A stretch of DNA of 64,000 nt from Sphingomonas sp. Leaf67 (GTDB lineage: Bacteria > Pseudomonadota > Alphaproteobacteria > Sphingomonadales > Sphingomonadaceae). The stretch lies in the NCBI RefSeq assembly GCF_001421965.1, contig NZ_LMLP01000001.1:860443-924442 (forward strand). The letters are read 5' to 3'. The notes under the pieces were generated by a model. That model worked only from the letters and a program-made list of their open reading frames with translations, did no database searches and was not told the origin of the DNA. Made by a program: the position numbers and the translations under genes. Shown piece by piece: positions 44,440 through 54,038 of this stretch (within the stretch, counting starts at the first letter, position 1; the number at the start of each line of letters is the position of its first letter).

Positions 44440-47400
44440 GCCGGGCCGATGCCCATGGGCTGCACGACTGGATCGGCTATCTCCAGCCGGTCGGGCTGGT
44501 CGTCGCCCCCGCCGCGCTTGCCCGGATCGGGGCATGGCCGGCACCGCAGCACGCCCGCGATTCCACGGCGGTCGCTGCGGCGCTGGCGGACGCCGATCCG
44601 TGGCGCTTGTTCCACGACATCCTCGGCTGGCCCGCCGACCGGGTGGCCGGTGCCCCCGGCGGACCGGCGATCCCCGACACGCTGCGTATCGCCTTTCCCG
44701 AACAGGACACGCTGCTCGAACCGCATGGCGTCGTGCTGACCGCCGACGGCGCGCCGCAATTGCTGGTGCGGATCGAGGACGTGATCCTCGACCGGCGCGC
44801 CACGCTCGACGGATGGGAAGCGACCGCGCAGCAACGCTTCGAACGGCTGCTGCGCGAAACCGGCATCCTCGCCGGGGTCCTGATCGGCCTGCGCGAGACC
44901 GGGCGGCACGATGCACCCGCCGAACGCGTCCTGCGGCTGGTGGTCGCGCCGCGCGGCGAGGTGTCGGGGCATATGAGCTGGCCGCTCGACGCGCTGGGGA
45001 GCGTCGGCGGGCGGGCGATGCTCGCCGGGCTGAAACTGTTGCTCGACGCCCATGCGCTGTTCACCGGACCGCCCTCGCACCGCCTGCCCGCGCTCCTCGC
45101 CGAAAGCCGCGCCGCACAGGCCGATGTGTCGGCGCGGCTCGCCGGGCAGGTGCTGGCCAGCCTGCACGAACTGCTGCGCGGTCTCGACGCCGCCGCGCCC
45201 GAGCGGGTCCGCGCGCTGGCCGGCGACCGCCCGCAACATCTCTACGAAGCGATGCTGACGGTGCTGCTGCGGCTGATCTTCATCCTCTATGCCGAGGATC
45301 GCGCGCTGATGCCGTCGGCCCCCGGCGGCGCGGCGGCGGCACTGTATGAACAGGGCTATGCGCTGGGCGCGCTGCACCTGCGACTGCGCGAGGGTGCCGC
45401 GCTCTATCCCGACACGATCGACGACCGGCGCGGTGCGTGGGGGCAGCTGATCGCGCTGTTCCGGCTGGTCGATCGCGGCCATCTGTCGGGATTCATGCAA
45501 GCGCGCGGCGGCAAGCTGTTCAGCGAGGCGGCCTTTCCCTTCCTGCTCGGCCGCAACGCGCCGGGCGATCCGGAAACGGTGCTGCCGGTCGGCGACGGCT
45601 GTGTGCTGCGCGTGCTCGACGGACTGCTGATGCTGGGCGGCGAGCGCGTCGCCTATCGCTCGCTCAGCGTCGAACAGATCGGATCGGTGTACGAAACGGT
45701 GATGGGCTTCACCGTCGAGCGCGCGGCCGGCACGGCGCTGGCGATCCGCGCGGGCAAGGGCAACCGCGTGCCGGTATGGGTCGATCTCGATGCACTGGCG
45801 GGCGTTTCCGGCAGCGAGCGCGAAAAGCGGCTGAAGACCATGACCGGACGCGGGAGTTTCGCGCCCCCCGTCGCCCGTGCGATCCGATCGACAGCAGACG
45901 CCGATGCCCTCGCCACCGCCCTTTCCCCCATCGTCGACCGCCGCGCCTGCCCGCGTGGGCAGCCGGTCGTGGCGGGAACGCCGATCCTGCAACCGACCGA
46001 CGAACGCCGCCGCACCGGCAGCCATTACACCCCCGCCGCGCTGACGCGCCCGATCGTCGCCCACGCGCTCGCCCCCGCTTTCGCCCGGATCGGACCCGAT
46101 GCCGGCCCGGCCGACATCCTCGACCTGAAGGTCTGCGATCCCGCCGCCGGATCGGGCGCGTTTCTGGTCGAGGCGTGCCGGCAACTGGGCGAACGGCTGG
46201 TCGCGGCATGGAGCCGCTGGCCGGCGCAGCGCCCGACGATCCCGACCGACGAGGACGAACTGCTCCACGCCAAGCGGCTGGTCGCGCAGCATTGCCTGCG
46301 CGGCGTCGATCGCAACCCGCTCGCGATCGATCTCGCCAAGCTGTCGCTATGGCTGGAAACGCTGGCGAGCGCGCATGAATTCACCTTTCTCGACGCAGTG
46401 CTGCGCGCTGGCGACAGTCTGGTCGGCCTGCCCAATCCCAAGATCGTCGCGGTGACATGGAACAAGGTGTCGGGGCAGCACAGCTTCGTCGAGGCGATCG
46501 TGCGCGACGGGATCGACGCCGCCGCCGAATTGCGCCGCCTGATGCGCAGCGAGGCTGAAATCGCGCCCTATGCCGCGCAGGAACGTCGCCACCTTGCCGC
46601 GACCATCGCGCTCGAGCGGGCGCAGCTGGTCGCCGATGCGGTCCTGTGGTCGTTCTTTACCGGGACCGGCGCACGCGACCGCGATGCGCGGCTGGCCGAG
46701 GTGCAGCAATGCGTGCTGTCCCCCGGTGCGGCCAGCTGGGCACAGCTCGTCGAATGGCAGGCGGCATTGCGCGCGCCACCGATCGGCATCACCAGCTTCC
46801 ATTGGGAACTGGCGTTCGAGGATGTGTTCGCCCGCCCCGATCCGGGGTTCGACGCGATCATCGGCAATCCGCCCTTTGCCGGCAAGAACACCATCGCCGC
46901 CGGCCATGCCGCCGCCTATCCCGACTGGCTGAAGACGCTGCATGCCGGGGCGCATGGCAATGCCGACCTGTCGGCGCATTTCTTCCGCCGCGCGTTCGGA
47001 CTGCTGCGCACCGGCGGCAGCTTCGGGCTGATCGCGACCAACACCATCCGGCAGGGCGATACGCGCGAGACCGGCCTGACCCGGATCCTGCACGACGGCG
47101 GCGTCATCTACCGCGCCGTCAGCCGCCATGTCTGGGAGGGTGAGGCGGCGGTGGTGGTCGCGCAGGTCTTCGTCCGGCGCGGCGGGCACGATGACGGTCC
47201 GCCGATGCTCGACGGACGACCGGTGCGGCGGATCTCGGCGTATCTGATGGAGGGTGATCTGGATGGGTCGCCAGCGTCGTTGCGCGCCAACGCGGGCAAG
47301 GTGTTCGAGGGCAGCAAGGTCTATGGCGCCGGCTTCCTGTTCCGCGACGACAAGCCGGCCAGCACCGACAACACGCTCGGGGCGATGGATCGATTGCTCC

Positions 47401-48269
47401 GGGCGCATCCGGACGCGCGGCAAGCCGTTCGGCCGTTCCTCGGCGGTGAAGAGGTCTATAACGACCCGTTGCACCTGCCCTTCCGATACGCGATCGACCT
47501 GACCGGCCTGTCGCTGGCACAGGCGACCGAACGCTACCCCGCCTTGGTCGCCTTGGTGCGGGACGTCGTGAAACCCTATCGCGACACGGTGTCGCGCCCG
47601 CGGACCCGCGATCACTGGTGGCTGTTCGAAGAGGCGAGGCCCGGCCTGTACGCAGCCATCCATCGGCTGCCGTTCGTACTGGTCACCAGTTGCGCCGCCA
47701 CGCCGCACTGGGCGCTGGCACGCGTGCCGACGGGTGGTTTGTTCGGCAACACCCTCGCGGTCTTCGCCCTGCCCTCCTTCGCCTCGTTCGCAGTCCTGCA
47801 GTCGCGCGTTCACGAAGTCTGGACCCGGTTCTTCGCGTCGACGCTCGAAGACCGGCTGCGCTACACCCCGTCCGACTGCTTCGACACCTTTCCGCTGCCC
47901 CCGGACCACGCCGCCGACACCGCGCTCGAAGCAGTCGGGCAAGCCTGTCACGATCACCGCGCGGCGATGATGGTCGCGCGTGGCGAGGGGCTGACGCCGA
48001 CCTACAACCGGTTCCACCGCGCCACCGACACCGCGCCCGACATCGCGACGCTGCGCGACCTGCACGCCGCGTTGGATCATGCGGTTCTCGCCGCCTATGG
48101 CTGGGACGATCTCGCCGCCGAAGCGGCACCGGTCCCGCTCGATACCAATCGCGAGGACGACCACCGATACCACGACCGACTGTTCTGGCCCGCGCCGTTT
48201 CGCGACGCGGTGCTGGGGCGACTGTTGCGACTGAACGAGGAACGCGCGGCGATGGAGCGACTGTTGTGA
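44436..48269 (+). CDS. drmMI: DISARM adenine methyltransferase DrmMI
   Basis: This 1277-residue N6-adenine DNA methyltransferase has SAM motif I CDPAAGSGAFLVEACRQLG (about 568-586) and catalytic motif IV NPPF at 811-814. A long N-terminal region of unknown structure (1-500) and a C-terminal region resembling the recognition part of type IIG/Eco57I-type enzymes flank them. In DISARM this enzyme marks self DNA. I see no PD-(D/E)xK nuclease motif at the N-terminus, which argues against a stand-alone type IIG enzyme. It is coupled to drmD and drmA by 4-bp overlaps. Confidence 0.85.
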   Translation: MSRADAHGLHDWIGYLQPVGLVVAPAALARIGAWPAPQHARDSTAVAAALADADPWRLFHDILGWPADRVAGAPGGPAIPDTLRIAFPEQDTLLEPHGVVLTADGAPQLLVRIEDVILDRRATLDGWEATAQQRFERLLRETGILAGVLIGLRETGRHDAPAERVLRLVVAPRGEVSGHMSWPLDALGSVGGRAMLAGLKLLLDAHALFTGPPSHRLPALLAESRAAQADVSARLAGQVLASLHELLRGLDAAAPERVRALAGDRPQHLYEAMLTVLLRLIFILYAEDRALMPSAPGGAAAALYEQGYALGALHLRLREGAALYPDTIDDRRGAWGQLIALFRLVDRGHLSGFMQARGGKLFSEAAFPFLLGRNAPGDPETVLPVGDGCVLRVLDGLLMLGGERVAYRSLSVEQIGSVYETVMGFTVERAAGTALAIRAGKGNRVPVWVDLDALAGVSGSEREKRLKTMTGRGSFAPPVARAIRSTADADALATALSPIVDRRACPRGQPVVAGTPILQPTDERRRTGSHYTPAALTRPIVAHALAPAFARIGPDAGPADILDLKVCDPAAGSGAFLVEACRQLGERLVAAWSRWPAQRPTIPTDEDELLHAKRLVAQHCLRGVDRNPLAIDLAKLSLWLETLASAHEFTFLDAVLRAGDSLVGLPNPKIVAVTWNKVSGQHSFVEAIVRDGIDAAAELRRLMRSEAEIAPYAAQERRHLAATIALERAQLVADAVLWSFFTGTGARDRDARLAEVQQCVLSPGAASWAQLVEWQAALRAPPIGITSFHWELAFEDVFARPDPGFDAIIGNPPFAGKNTIAAGHAAAYPDWLKTLHAGAHGNADLSAHFFRRAFGLLRTGGSFGLIATNTIRQGDTRETGLTRILHDGGVIYRAVSRHVWEGEAAVVVAQVFVRRGGHDDGPPMLDGRPVRRISAYLMEGDLDGSPASLRANAGKVFEGSKVYGAGFLFRDDKPASTDNTLGAMDRLLRAHPDARQAVRPFLGGEEVYNDPLHLPFRYAIDLTGLSLAQATERYPALVALVRDVVKPYRDTVSRPRTRDHWWLFEEARPGLYAAIHRLPFVLVTSCAATPHWALARVPTGGLFGNTLAVFALPSFASFAVLQSRVHEVWTRFFASTLEDRLRYTPSDCFDTFPLPPDHAADTALEAVGQACHDHRAAMMVARGEGLTPTYNRFHRATDTAPDIATLRDLHAALDHAVLAAYGWDDLAAEAAPVPLDTNREDDHRYHDRLFWPAPFRDAVLGRLLRLNEERAAMERLL

Positions 48270-51200
48270 ATGCCGACGGGGTGCGCGCCGAACTGGTCCG
48301 GCGGCTGCGACGCAATCTGATCGGCCCGTGCGAACGCGACGATGCCGATCTTGCCGCCGAACGGCTGCCGCCCGGCGAAAACCCGTCGCGCTGGTATCTG
48401 GCGGGATTCATCGCGCCGTCGGGCGAATTGACCGTGGAGCCGGAAATTCCCGCCGATGCCGAACCCGACGATATCGAGCGCTATCTGTTCGACGATGCCG
48501 GATTCGGCGCCGGCGGGGCGGCGGGCGATCATGACGAACCCGATCCGCCACCCACGCGTCGCCGCTACCTGCCGAGCAGTATCGGCCTGTCGACGATGGT
48601 CGATGCCGCTGTTCGCACGATCGATGTCACCGTCGACTGGGGCGATTATGTCCCCGAACCGCCGCTGCCGCCCGATATGCTCGACAGCGGCGGCGAACCG
48701 CATGGCCAGCCGATCGGCTGGCGGCGGGTGCCGCGCAGCCATGGCATCGCACTCCCCCTGCCATCGGTCGACCACGGCATCGCCCACCATCCCCTGCCCG
48801 GCACCGCCGCGACCGCCCGGCCCGGCGGCGCGCTGGAACTGGCGGTACGGGCGCGGCCGTTCGCGCTGGCACTGCCCGATGGCACGACGCGCGCGGTACA
48901 GGTCGTGACGGTGTTCCTGGTCAACAAACGGCTCGAACCGCCGTCGCGCTATCGCGACCTTGCCTATGCCTATCAGGTCCGCCTGACGCTCCGCTGCGAA
49001 GCGGGGTTCGTCGCGCAGCACGACCTGTCGCGGATCGCCCGCGACGATTGGGACGACCAGCTCGCCGACCTCCATTATCGCGACAGCGCCGCCTATGCCG
49101 CCGGGCTCGGCTGTGCGGCGGCACACTGCGTGGACGACGACGGCACGGTCCGCCAGGTCCACACGACCCATATGCCACTGGCCTCGGTGGAACGCACGGT
49201 CGCGGCCGGGGTCGATGCGGTGCCGTTCGGCATGGACCGGCTCGCCGAACTGGCCCGCGGCGACGGTGCGGCGTTGCAGACGGCGCTGCAACCGCTGCCT
49301 GCCGCCTATGCCGGCTGGACGGAGGGCCAGCACGCCGCCGCTGCCGCCACCGACATCGCCGGGGCACCGCAACGGGCCCGCACCGCCGCCGCGCTGATCG
49401 CCGCGCAACACGAAGCGCGCGGCCGGATCGCCGCCGGCATCGACCTGCTGGCGACCGATGCGCGCGTGCGACAGGCGTTCGAGATCGCCAACCGCGCCGT
49501 CGCCGACGCGACCCGCGCCCGTCGGCCGGGCGACGTTCGCCCGGCATGGCGCCCGTTCCAGCTCGCCTTCCTGCTGCTCAACCTGTCCGGCATGGCCGAC
49601 CGCCGCCATGCCGACCGCGAGATCGCCGACCTGCTGTTCTTCCCGACCGGCGGCGGCAAGACCGAAGCGTATCTGGGCCTTGCCGCCTTCACCATCGCGC
49701 TGCGTCGCCTGTCGGGGGACGGGCTGCTCGGCGCGGGCGTATCGGTCGTCATGCGCTATACGCTGCGGCTGTTGACGCTCGACCAGCTGGGCCGGGCGGC
49801 GGGGCTGGTCTGCGCGCTCGAACTGCTGCGCACCGGGGCCGAGTACCGCGACGCCGGCGGCCGTCCGCTGCTCGGCGACTGGCCGATCGAGATCGGGTTG
49901 TGGGTCGGGTCCGACGCCAGCCCCAACCGGCTGGGGCGCAAGGGCGACAAGCGCGAGGGCACCGCCGTCCGCCGCGTCCGCGCCTATACCAGCGGCCGCG
50001 ACAGCCGCGCGCCCGCCCCGATCAAGGCATGCCCGTGGTGTGGCACCGCCTTCACCCCGCAAAGCTTTCGCTGCGTGCCCCATGCCGATGCGCCGACCAA
50101 TCTCGAACTGCGCTGCGTCGACCTCGCCTGCCCCTTTACCGGCGACCGGGCGTTGCCGGTGGTGACGGTCGACGAAGCGATCTATCGCCGCCTGCCCGCG
50201 TTCCTGATCGCGACCGTCGACAAATTCGCGGCGCTGCCATGGATCGGGGCGGCGGGGGCGTTTTTCGGCCATGTCGACCGTGCCGACGACAGCGGCTTTT
50301 ACGGTGCGGCCGAACCCGGCCGGGGTCGCGCGCTGGACGGCGGCCATCGGCTCGACCCGCCCGACCTGATCGTGCAGGACGAACTGCACCTGATCTCCGG
50401 CCCGCTCGGCACCGTCGCTGGTCTGTACGAAGCCGCGATCGACCGCCTCGCCAGCCGTAGCGTCGACGGACAGCGGGTCCGGCCGAAGATCATCGCGTCG
50501 ACCGCCACCGTCCGCCGCGCCGGCGACCAGATCCGCGCGCTGTTCGACCGCGGCGAAACGCGCATCTTTCCCCCGCCCGGCATCGACCGCCGCGACAGTT
50601 TCTTCGCGCGCACCTGTCGCGAAAGCGCGACCGATCCGGCGCGCTGGTATGTCGGCATCGCCGCCGCCGGGCGCGGGCCGAAGCTGGTGTTCCTGCAGGC
50701 GCTGGTGACCCTGCTCGGCGCGGCGCAGGGGTTGGCCGATGACGGCGGCGACGCCGATGCCTATCGCACGGCGCTGTGCTATTTCAATGCGCTGCGCGAA
50801 CTGGGCGGCGCGCGTCGCATCGTCGAGGACGAGGTCGCGAACCGGCTTGCCGGCTATGGTACGCAGCGGCGACGGATCGAGCCGGTCGACCGGCCGTTCG
50901 GCGACCGGCTGCTGGGCGAACCGGTCGAACTGACGTCGCGCGTGTCGACCGATCAGGTCGCGGCGGCCAAACGGCGGCTGGAAACCGGCTTCGACGGGCC
51001 GGACCCGGTCGATGTGGCGCTGGCGACCAACATGATCTCGGTCGGCCTCGACATCGATCGGCTGGGACTGATGCTGGTGCAGGGCCAGCCCAAGACCGCG
51101 GCGGAATATATCCAGGCGACCAGCCGTGTCGGCCGCAATCCGGCGCGCCCCGGACTGGTCGTGGCGGTGTTGAACATCCACCGCCCGCGCGACCGCATGC

Positions 51201-51715
51201 ATTTCGAACAATTCAGCCACTTCCACGACACCTTCTATCGCGCGGTCGAGGCGACCAGCGTCACGCCATGGTCGGCGCGTGCGCTCGACCGGTCGCTGGC
51301 GGCGGTGGTGGTGGCGATCGCCCGCCATCTCGATCCGGCGCTGACACCCTCCGACGCGGTCGCGGCGCTGGCGAGCGCACCCGCCACCCGTGCGGCGGTG
51401 GTCGCGCATCTGGTGGATCGCGCGCCCGCCGGAATCGATGGCGGCCGCGACCGGCTGGCGGCGACGATCAAGGGGCTGCTCGACGACTGGATCGCGATCG
51501 CCGGCGAGCAGACCGGCGCGGGCGGACGGTTCAGCTACGAGGATCGCCCGCAACGCCTGCTCCATCCTCCGCTCGACCCCGTGCTGGGCAACCTGTCGCC
51601 CGCGCACCGGCGGTTCCAGGCCGGATGGAGCATGCGCGACGTCGAACCGGCGGTGCTGGTCCGGCCGCGCGGACCGACCGGCGAACGGGTCAGCGGCGCA
51701 GGAGACATGGCATGA
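48266..51715 (+). CDS. drmA: DISARM helicase DrmA
   Basis: This 1149-residue helicase has Walker A FPTGGGKT at 459-466, a DEXH-type box VQDELHLISG at 703-712, STATVRRA as motif III, TNMISVGLDIDRLGLM as motif V and QATSRVGRN as motif VI. A CPWCG cluster lies between motifs. The text fits DrmA, which pairs with the DUF1998 protein DrmB. The GTG start at 48266 overlaps the drmMI stop; upstream in-frame sequence belongs to another frame of drmMI. DrmA and DrmB form the core that senses and acts on incoming phage DNA. Confidence 0.87.
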   Translation: MNADGVRAELVRRLRRNLIGPCERDDADLAAERLPPGENPSRWYLAGFIAPSGELTVEPEIPADAEPDDIERYLFDDAGFGAGGAAGDHDEPDPPPTRRRYLPSSIGLSTMVDAAVRTIDVTVDWGDYVPEPPLPPDMLDSGGEPHGQPIGWRRVPRSHGIALPLPSVDHGIAHHPLPGTAATARPGGALELAVRARPFALALPDGTTRAVQVVTVFLVNKRLEPPSRYRDLAYAYQVRLTLRCEAGFVAQHDLSRIARDDWDDQLADLHYRDSAAYAAGLGCAAAHCVDDDGTVRQVHTTHMPLASVERTVAAGVDAVPFGMDRLAELARGDGAALQTALQPLPAAYAGWTEGQHAAAAATDIAGAPQRARTAAALIAAQHEARGRIAAGIDLLATDARVRQAFEIANRAVADATRARRPGDVRPAWRPFQLAFLLLNLSGMADRRHADREIADLLFFPTGGGKTEAYLGLAAFTIALRRLSGDGLLGAGVSVVMRYTLRLLTLDQLGRAAGLVCALELLRTGAEYRDAGGRPLLGDWPIEIGLWVGSDASPNRLGRKGDKREGTAVRRVRAYTSGRDSRAPAPIKACPWCGTAFTPQSFRCVPHADAPTNLELRCVDLACPFTGDRALPVVTVDEAIYRRLPAFLIATVDKFAALPWIGAAGAFFGHVDRADDSGFYGAAEPGRGRALDGGHRLDPPDLIVQDELHLISGPLGTVAGLYEAAIDRLASRSVDGQRVRPKIIASTATVRRAGDQIRALFDRGETRIFPPPGIDRRDSFFARTCRESATDPARWYVGIAAAGRGPKLVFLQALVTLLGAAQGLADDGGDADAYRTALCYFNALRELGGARRIVEDEVANRLAGYGTQRRRIEPVDRPFGDRLLGEPVELTSRVSTDQVAAAKRRLETGFDGPDPVDVALATNMISVGLDIDRLGLMLVQGQPKTAAEYIQATSRVGRNPARPGLVVAVLNIHRPRDRMHFEQFSHFHDTFYRAVEATSVTPWSARALDRSLAAVVVAIARHLDPALTPSDAVAALASAPATRAAVVAHLVDRAPAGIDGGRDRLAATIKGLLDDWIAIAGEQTGAGGRFSYEDRPQRLLHPPLDPVLGNLSPAHRRFQAGWSMRDVEPAVLVRPRGPTGERVSGAGDMA

Positions 51716-53571
51716 CCGGCAAACCCGTGACGCTGCGCCAGTCGCAACTGGTGCTGGGCTTCGGTCCCGGCGCGATGATCGACCTGCCGACACGGTCGGT
51801 GGTCATCGGCGGCCTCGACCTGTGGCATATGCGCGAACGCGGCAGTTGGCGTCCGATCCACGAACCGCGCGCGGCGGCAGTGCTGGAGGCGCTGCTGCGC
51901 GGCAACGGGCGGCTGGCCGATGGCGTCCGCCTGAGCTTGCGCACCCCGCCGGCGCATGACGAAAATCGTACCGGACCCGGCGAACCGCCGGGCATCGAGG
52001 CGCGCATTTTCCCCGCATGGTTCGTCGCCCGCGATGCCGAGGACGCGGGCGACGTCCGTCGCCGCCGGCTGGTCCGCTGGCGCGACCTGAACCCGCGCGG
52101 CCGGGCCGAGTTGATCGACGATGACGGGCGCCGTCTGGCGGTGACGCCGATCCGCTTCGTCGCTGGCTGTCACAAGGGGCATTTGCAGGACATCGACTGG
52201 GCCTATGCCGTGCATGTCGACCTGCCCGGGCGCTGCGTCCAACCGCTCTGGCTGGAGGAGCGCGGGACGTCGGGCGATCCCGCCTCGACCCGGATCGTCT
52301 GCGGATGCGGTGCGGCGCTGTCGCTGCGCGATGCACAGGCCGATGGCCGGTTCGGCAAATGCCGGGGCCGCCGGCCGTGGCTACCGACCGACGACGTGGA
52401 CTGTGGCGAAAATCTGCGCTTCCTGACCCGGACCGCGACCAACGCCTATTTCCCGCAGGTACTGACCGTCATCTCGCTGCCCGCCGGCGAGGACGAGCTG
52501 ACCCGACTGGTCGAGGCGCATATGGACGCGATCGACTGGGTGACGACCGAAGCGGAGATCGCGATCGCCCGCCGCGCCAACCCGGCGTTGCGCGCGGCGC
52601 TGGCCGGATGGAGCGATGCCGACATCGTCGCCCGTGTCGCGCAACTGCGCAGCACCGGCCATCAGACCCTGGCCAAAGCCCCCAAGGTCGCCGAATTCGA
52701 CCTGCTCGCCTCCGGCCTGCCCGCCATCGGCAGCGACACCCCCGACGCCCGGCTGTTCGCCCGCACCCTGACCCGCGCCGAATGGGACGGCGATCGGCCG
52801 CGCCTGTCACCGATCGCCACGGCGGTCGCGGTCCACCGGCTGCGCGAGGTCGCCTGCCTGTACGGCTTTACCCGGTTCGAAGCCGCGCCGACCGCGATCG
52901 ACGGCGATCTGGAGGAACTCTACATCGCGGTCGAGGGCGCGGCGCTGGCCGTCGATCTCGAATGGCTGCCCGCCGTCGAGGAACTGGGCGAAGGCATCTT
53001 CCTGCGCTTCGATCCACAGGCGATCCGGTCGTGGCTGACGCGTCGGGCAGTGGCGGTGCGGGGGGAAGCGTTGCTGAGCGGATGGGACCGCTGGCGCAGC
53101 GGTCAGGCCTATGGCGACAAGCTGCGCTTTCCCGGCCTCGCTTATTACGCGATGCACGGCTTCAGCCACGCGCTGATGACCGAGATCGCCCTCGACTGCG
53201 GCTATCCCGCGACCGCGCTCAAGGAACGGCTATATGCGATCGTCGACGACGACGGCGAACGCTTCGGCCTGCTGCTCTACACCGCCTCGACCGGCACGCA
53301 GGGGACGCTGGGCGGCTTGGTGGCGGTGTTGCCGCGTCTGGGGGCAATCGCCGAACGCGCGCTCGACCGGCTGGCATTGTGCAGCGGCGATCCGATCTGT
53401 GCCGAACATGATCCCGACGCCCATGCCGACGAACGCGCGCTGAGCGGTGCGGCCTGCCATAGCTGCCTGCTGGTCGCCGAAACCAGTTGCGAGGCGCGCA
53501 ACCTCTACCTCGACCGCGCGCTGACCGCGCCCACGGTGCTTACGGATGGGGCTGCATTATTTCATGAATGA
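51712..53571 (+). CDS. drmB: DISARM DUF1998 protein DrmB
   Basis: This 619-residue protein begins with LRQSQLVLGFGPGAMIDLP, typical of DrmB. It has an internal cysteine cluster (CGCGAALSLRD), and a C-terminal DUF1998 domain with HGFSHALM near 478 and cysteines in CSGDPICAEHD and CHSCLLVAETSCE near the end, likely metal ligands. It forms a complex with DrmA. The start overlaps the drmA stop (ATGA). It is the last drm gene here; the next coding sequence is cas8e, and no phospholipase-D-like drmC is found. Confidence 0.87.
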   Translation: MTGKPVTLRQSQLVLGFGPGAMIDLPTRSVVIGGLDLWHMRERGSWRPIHEPRAAAVLEALLRGNGRLADGVRLSLRTPPAHDENRTGPGEPPGIEARIFPAWFVARDAEDAGDVRRRRLVRWRDLNPRGRAELIDDDGRRLAVTPIRFVAGCHKGHLQDIDWAYAVHVDLPGRCVQPLWLEERGTSGDPASTRIVCGCGAALSLRDAQADGRFGKCRGRRPWLPTDDVDCGENLRFLTRTATNAYFPQVLTVISLPAGEDELTRLVEAHMDAIDWVTTEAEIAIARRANPALRAALAGWSDADIVARVAQLRSTGHQTLAKAPKVAEFDLLASGLPAIGSDTPDARLFARTLTRAEWDGDRPRLSPIATAVAVHRLREVACLYGFTRFEAAPTAIDGDLEELYIAVEGAALAVDLEWLPAVEELGEGIFLRFDPQAIRSWLTRRAVAVRGEALLSGWDRWRSGQAYGDKLRFPGLAYYAMHGFSHALMTEIALDCGYPATALKERLYAIVDDDGERFGLLLYTASTGTQGTLGGLVAVLPRLGAIAERALDRLALCSGDPICAEHDPDAHADERALSGAACHSCLLVAETSCEARNLYLDRALTAPTVLTDGAALFHE

Positions 53572-53572
53572 C

Positions 53573-53601
53573 GTTTTCAACGAAACTAGGTTTTCAACGA
53601 A
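53573..53601. repeat. 12-bp direct repeat after drmB
   Basis: GTTTTCAACGAA occurs at 53573-53584 and again at 53590-53601, a 17-bp period, beginning two bases after the drmB stop codon. Its base composition is unlike the neighbouring genes. It could be an insertion/deletion scar or a protein-binding iteron. Confidence 0.5.
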
Positions 53602-53938
53602 CATGCTACATTACGAGAAAGATCGCTCATCCGTAAGTGTTGCGTATGAACGCGAATCAGGCAAGTTAATGAACGTCATGCTTAGCCCTTTCCACCACTT
53701 GAGCTCCCGACGAACGAGGCGGGGCTATTTCCGTAGCCGCAGCCATGATCGGTTGCTGCAATGGTGGTCGAAACGCTTTGAAACTCCAGAGCAGTTTGGG
53801 TTGCAGGTGAGACCGGTACGGTGCCTCCGGCGATGGCGCTTAGCGACGAGTTCGGGAGGTCGGCCTGGACGCGCCCCTCGGACGACATCCGTTTCTGCGC
53901 TGACGCGCGGCTAGACCCATGCTTTTTTAAGTGAGGCA

Positions 53939-53967
53939 GGCTCCCCCGCACCCGCGGGGAAATGATT
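53939..53967 (+). repeat. Solitary, partly degenerate CRISPR repeat upstream of cas8e
   Basis: Bases 53941-53960 (CTCCCCCGCACCCGCGGGGA) match the array repeat exactly and keep the whole Cas6-type stem. The second base is changed (T to G), and the last seven bases, which would give the crRNA 5' handle, do not match. There is no second repeat 61 bp away on either side. It lies in the same orientation as the array, ending 93 bp before the cas8e start codon. It is either a relic terminal repeat or a repeat-derived regulatory element. Confidence 0.8.
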
Positions 53968-54009
53968 GATACTGCTGCAATATTTCCGTCCGATTTCGTT
54001 ACATCTCCG

Positions 54010-54038
54010 CTTGCTTGCCTGCTCACATTCCAAGCAAG
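54010..54038. promoter_or_regulatory. Inverted repeat before cas8e
   Basis: CTTGCTTG and CAAGCAAG form a perfect 8-bp inverted repeat with a 13-nt loop, ending 22 bp before the cas8e start and just upstream of its ribosome-binding site. It could be an operator for a repressor of the Cascade operon or an RNA hairpin in the 5' leader. No regulator gene is adjacent. Confidence 0.45.

Noticed and set aside
44436..48269. Stand-alone type IIG restriction enzyme or BREX PglX
   Set aside because: No N-terminal nuclease motif is visible, no other brx/pgl gene is nearby, and the helicase, DUF1998 and SNF2 partners fit DISARM much better.
48095..51793. Very long minus-strand open frame opposite drmA
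   Set aside because: It has no domain, mirrors the third-position G+C bias of drmA and would have no promoter context. It is the usual antisense artefact of G+C-rich genes. The same applies to the one opposite drmD at 41371-44916.
53546..53914. Possible small gene after drmB
   Set aside because: The start lies inside drmB, the composition is Arg-rich in the way of an out-of-frame translation, and no motif or ribosome-binding site supports it. Antisense frames over the same stretch are equally unconvincing.
53939..54038. A second, short CRISPR array before cas8e
   Set aside because: Only one repeat copy is present. No second repeat occurs at plus or minus 61 bp, so it cannot be called an array.
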